Shown here: piece by piece, positions 60,569 through 64,000 of the stretch | Layout: every line of letters starts with the position of its first letter | Position numbering within the stretch: position 1 is the first letter of the stretch | The notes under the pieces: model-generated | What the model saw: only the letters and a program-made list of their open reading frames with translations | Database searches by the model: none | Told to the model about the DNA's origin: nothing | Translations under genes and position numbers: made by a program | Assembly: GCF_000003855.2 (NCBI RefSeq) | Contig: NW_003101677.1 | Span: 3,371,118-3,435,117, forward strand | DNA from: Blastomyces gilchristii SLH14081 | Lineage: Eukaryota > Ascomycota > Eurotiomycetes > Onygenales > Ajellomycetaceae | Direction of reading: 5' to 3' | DNA length: 64,000 nucleotides

Positions 60569-60573
60569 ATTCA

Positions 60574-62202
60574 GTCATGCTCACGTGATCATAACGTAAG
60601 CCTCTCTCAGAGAAGCTTTCACTATTTTACATCACTTATTCAATATTTTCATTCTTCAATTATCATCTCTGTCATCATCATCATTGAATATTATTATCTT
60701 ATACAAGATTTCTGCTTCTCTTTTTATCAAGTTCTTTTCAATCTGTTTATTTATCACATTATACACATTTCTGATAATGACTCTGTTTTCATAATAAGTG
60801 TTATTATAGTACTTATACTGAGTAGTTCATTAGCAGTAAGTGTAATATATTATGAAATGTAATCAAAACTTGTTTTTCTTTTAATAATTATTAAAACATA
60901 TTATTATAAATAATATATCTTCTTTATCTTCTTATACACTTTTAACTCTTTTCTCAGTGAGTATCTGATTGTGTTTTTTTAATATAATTTTACATGAATG
61001 CAGATACTGATTGTTTTTATTTATATAGAATTTTTATATAGTAACAGATTTATTTTCACTGATAATAGTAAATATCTTAATATTAAATTATTAATTAATA
61101 ACTTAAACAATGTAATAATGAAGAAATTATCTATATTATATATAATCAGATCTTCTATATCTCTTTCTACTTCTTTTATTACTGTTTCTCTCTCTATTAC
61201 TTCTTTTAAATCTTCTATACTTATCTCTGTATCTGATTCTTTTACTTCTACTACTCTTACTTCTACTACTTCTACTCTTATTACTTCTGTCTTTACTAGT
61301 TCTACTCTTTCTATCTTTATTACTTCTACTGTTATTATCAGCTCTTCTCATTTCAAGAAGATATTATATAAACTTGATAAATTATATTTCTCAGTGTATA
61401 TACTCTTACTCTTTTTATCAATCTTCATAATAATTTATTATATAAAGACAGTATATAATATAATTATCTGAAGCTCAGTCACAAATACTGATTACTATAT
61501 TTATTTTAAGTATTTATAATAAGATAATTATATATTTATATCAGAGAATTATCTCTCTTTTTAACAGTATTAAGAGTGTAAGTTTTTTCTTTTCTCATCT
61601 TCTTTTCTAATGCTAATTTTTCTAAAGAAAATTATTACACGCTTTATTATTTATGAAGTTATAATATCTATAGATATTAAGACACTTTTTACAATTATTA
61701 AATTTAATATTGTAAGTATATTCACTTTAATAAATATTTTTAAAATAATAGATCTGTATCAGCTTATTCTGTGATATTTATCATCTGACTTTATTATATA
61801 GATGAAGAATATTTATATTTTTAGAAATAGAAATACAGATATTATACTCTTCTACACTTACAGTCTTACAGATATAAGACTTATATATCTTATCTAAGAT
61901 ATTATTATAAGATTGAGCTGTTTATATACTGTATTCTTCTTTCTATATTTCTCTATGTTTCTCTCTCTCTTTCTGAGAAGTCTTATAGATGTTGTAATTA
62001 TATATATAATTCTAAGATCAGTGAGTGTTCATTCAGTAATTATTACTTCTGTTTTTCATATTTTTATACATTAATACTTCTTAGTTACTCTGACATCAGA
62101 GATTATTTTAATTTTTAAAGATAATAATACTACTGAGACTATTCTCTTCTATTCTTAAGCTTCTTCTATTGTTTTCTCTTTCTTCTCTGCAGAGAAGATT
62201 GT
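60574..62202. other. Unassigned AT-rich DNA
   Basis: The first 50 bp (GCTCACGTGATCATAACG) keep normal composition and probably continue the unique DNA seen at 57197-57294. The remaining 1.5 kb are AT-rich. An open frame at 60998-61471 is built on a TTCTACTACTCTTACTTC-type low-complexity stretch, giving Ser/Thr runs, with an overlapping open frame on the other strand. No domain, TIR or LTR was recognised. Confidence 0.5.
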
Positions 62203-62460
62203 TGTAAGAATAAGTACTCACAGGCGATTATTTAAGTGTTTGTAGCTTAATGTGATATGTACTGTTAACTACTAGAAGTATTCGCGGTAGAGAGATAAAA
62301 TATAGAGATTAAATGTATAATAGTATTCAAGCTGAGTTATGAATAGTATTCATGAACTTCAGTCTATATAGTTATGTATAGTCAAGAGCTGCTAATTCTA
62401 TTAATTATATGAGAGATAGAAATAGAGATAAAGAATCTGCAAGAAGTAAGATTTCTTACA
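62203..62460 (-). repeat. LTR of the second Gypsy-2 copy
   Basis: 258 bp, same length and ends (TGTAAGAA, TTCTTACA) as the LTRs at 38031 and 45045. Confidence 0.93.
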
Positions 62461-64000
62461 TACTTCTCTCTCTCTAAGACTTCATCTGTGAAGCCTTTCA
62501 CTGAGTGATTTCATAGAATCAGCTCAGCACTGTAGTGATACTCACTAAAAATTCTTCATATATATAAAAAAAACCTCAGTGAGGAAAAATCTCTTATTAC
62601 TGTAAAGAAAAAAGAGTCTATTACTCAGTTTCTTATTCTGTGAGATTCTTTATAATCTGCAGATTCTTCTCTGACTACTACATAGATTTATCTAACATCT
62701 TTTATACAGAAGAGTTCTGATTGACTTTCATCATTTCTGTGAGATTCTTGTATAATTATTATATAGATTTATTCTGCAGATGAATCACTCTCTATAAGAT
62801 TATTCTCATTCAAAGAAGTATTTATGAGTTAATCTTTCACTTATTCTTGTAAATCATTATTCTTTAATACTGTAGAATTGTGAGAAATTTTCTATTCTTT
62901 TATCAACTCTGTAGAATTATAGAATCAAGATGTTTACAGTCTACAATCACTCTTTATAGTTATATAGAAAGATTCAGATCTGCAATTCATAATCACTCTT
63001 TATTTACTAAAGTGATCTGACTATTTCATGAGATTACTTATAGTGTAAATAAACCTCACTAGAGTAGTATAAATATCTCAGATCTGTCTGTAGAATCTCA
63101 TCTTCTTTTCTCTTTTTCTATAACAGCTCTTATTCTCACAAACTGTGAGTATTCTCATTCATTCATAAAGTGTTTTCACTCAGATAATAGAGAGAGAGTG
63201 TTTCTGACAATATTTATATATTGATTCAAGAACTTCTCAAAAATAAAAAAATTTTTCAATTTCAATATCTTTATAAATAATATCTGATTATTATCAAGCT
63301 GCTTACAGATATTCTCATAACTTCTCTAATCACTTCTTTATCAGCTGATGAAGCAAAGATATCATCACTCATAACAGTGTCTTTATTCTTCTCAGTCTTA
63401 TCATCATACTCAATCTTCAGATCAGTAGCTAACTCTGTACCTCTTTCAGATCAGTCTCTGACTTCAAGTAGTACAGTCTCACTCTTTGCTGTAAGTCTTC
63501 TCACAAGTAGTTTCTTACAGATTCTAGCTGATAGTTTCTATAAAGCTCTCAGTGCTGCCAGTGCTCTCTGCAGTCTTACAGGCCTATAACTACCTTCTCT
63601 CTGTCTGTATAATCTCTGATCAGATATATATGAATATGTCTAGATTCTCTATTAACAGTTCTCACACTGCAGTGCATTTCTGCAATCTCATTGTCAATAA
63701 AAGATGAGTTTCTAAGTACCTGTAAAATTCAGGTAATCAAGACAATGCAAATATCATGAATTTATAATAAGAGTTAATCTGAATAGATAAGCTCTCTCTT
63801 CATATCTCAATTGTTTTCAGACTGAATACTTCAGTATAACTGAGAGAGCAGACACAGCTTTGTAAGAGATATCTAATTACATATATAGATAACTAGCTCT
63901 TAAAACTCTGCTATAACTGTATATACTCTGATATTTAGCTTCTCTGCCACGTACTGTGCATTTCTAGCAGTCTTCATATCAAATGTAACAATTATCTGAA
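62203..64000 (-). mobile_element. Second Gypsy-2 copy, cut by the window end
   Basis: Starts with the 258-bp LTR TGTAAGAATAAG...ATTTCTTACA (62203-62460) and continues colinearly with 38289-39830 of the first copy. By comparison this is the 3' LTR side of a minus-strand element. The region at 63377-63600 corresponds to 39191-39415. The left flank ends ATTGT, which should recur beyond the right LTR outside the window. Confidence 0.92.

Noticed and set aside
60998..61471. 157-codon Ser/Thr-rich protein
   Set aside because: Open only because of a low-complexity TTCTACT-type repeat. The reverse strand is open in the same place with Arg/Ser runs, and no motif is present.

Overview
The window looks like a chromosome segment of a filamentous ascomycete. 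The genes carry short GT-AG introns and encode clearly fungal proteins: an Rpd3 deacetylase with the long C-terminal tail seen in filamentous fungi, a Boi/Pob1-type SH3-SAM-PH protein, and a Ted1/Cdc1-like phosphoesterase. The flanking DNA is AT-rich, nearly free of CpG, and packed with transposons decayed by C-to-T and G-to-A change, as repeat-induced point mutation (RIP) produces. The sharp alternation between a GC-balanced gene island and AT-rich repeat blocks fits an Onygenales genome such as Blastomyces/Ajellomycetaceae. That placement is an inference from style, not a database match.

Layout. Positions 1-18504 are one degenerate Ty1/Copia element (Copia-I, + strand) that has itself been hit by a Ty3/Gypsy element (Gypsy-1, 2746-10560, - strand) and a second Copia (Copia-II, 10872-16050, + strand, TSD CATCA). 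About 18.5-37.2 kb is an intact island of six housekeeping genes: TIM50 (-), RPN11 (-), RPD3 (+), ribosomal protein uL14/RPL23 (+), a Ted1-like metallophosphoesterase (-) and a Boi-like polarity protein (-). From about 37.4 kb to the end is a second repeat block with deep nesting. A TIR element of about 1 kb (37380-57184) contains a chromodomain Gypsy (Gypsy-3, 37875-56703, TSD ATTAT). That Gypsy contains Gypsy-2 in its 5' LTR (38031-45302, TSD ATCAT) and a hAT-like DNA transposon in its leader (45666-51522, TSD ACTACAGA). To the right lie a deleted Copia (Copia-III, 57300-60568, TSD ATTCA) carrying a tRNA-derived SINE (59627-59997, 14-bp TSD), about 1.6 kb of unassigned AT-rich DNA, and the start of a second Gypsy-2 copy (62203 to the window end).

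How it works together. The island genes serve basic functions: mitochondrial import, the proteasome lid, histone deacetylation, translation, ER/GPI-anchor remodelling and polarised growth. They show no sign of being a pathway cluster. RPN11 and RPD3 diverge from a shared 648-bp promoter region. All the retroelements are broken by point mutations, mainly Trp codons turned to TGA and Cys/His/Asp motif residues changed by transitions, while their LTR pairs and target-site duplications remain readable. This gives a relative order of insertion. I found no defence system, CRISPR array, rRNA or secondary-metabolite cluster. The least expected items are the SINE, the TIR element with iterated TGACCTCG motifs, the LTR/primer-site chimera at the left edge, and a coding-like region downstream of integrase in two Gypsy families.
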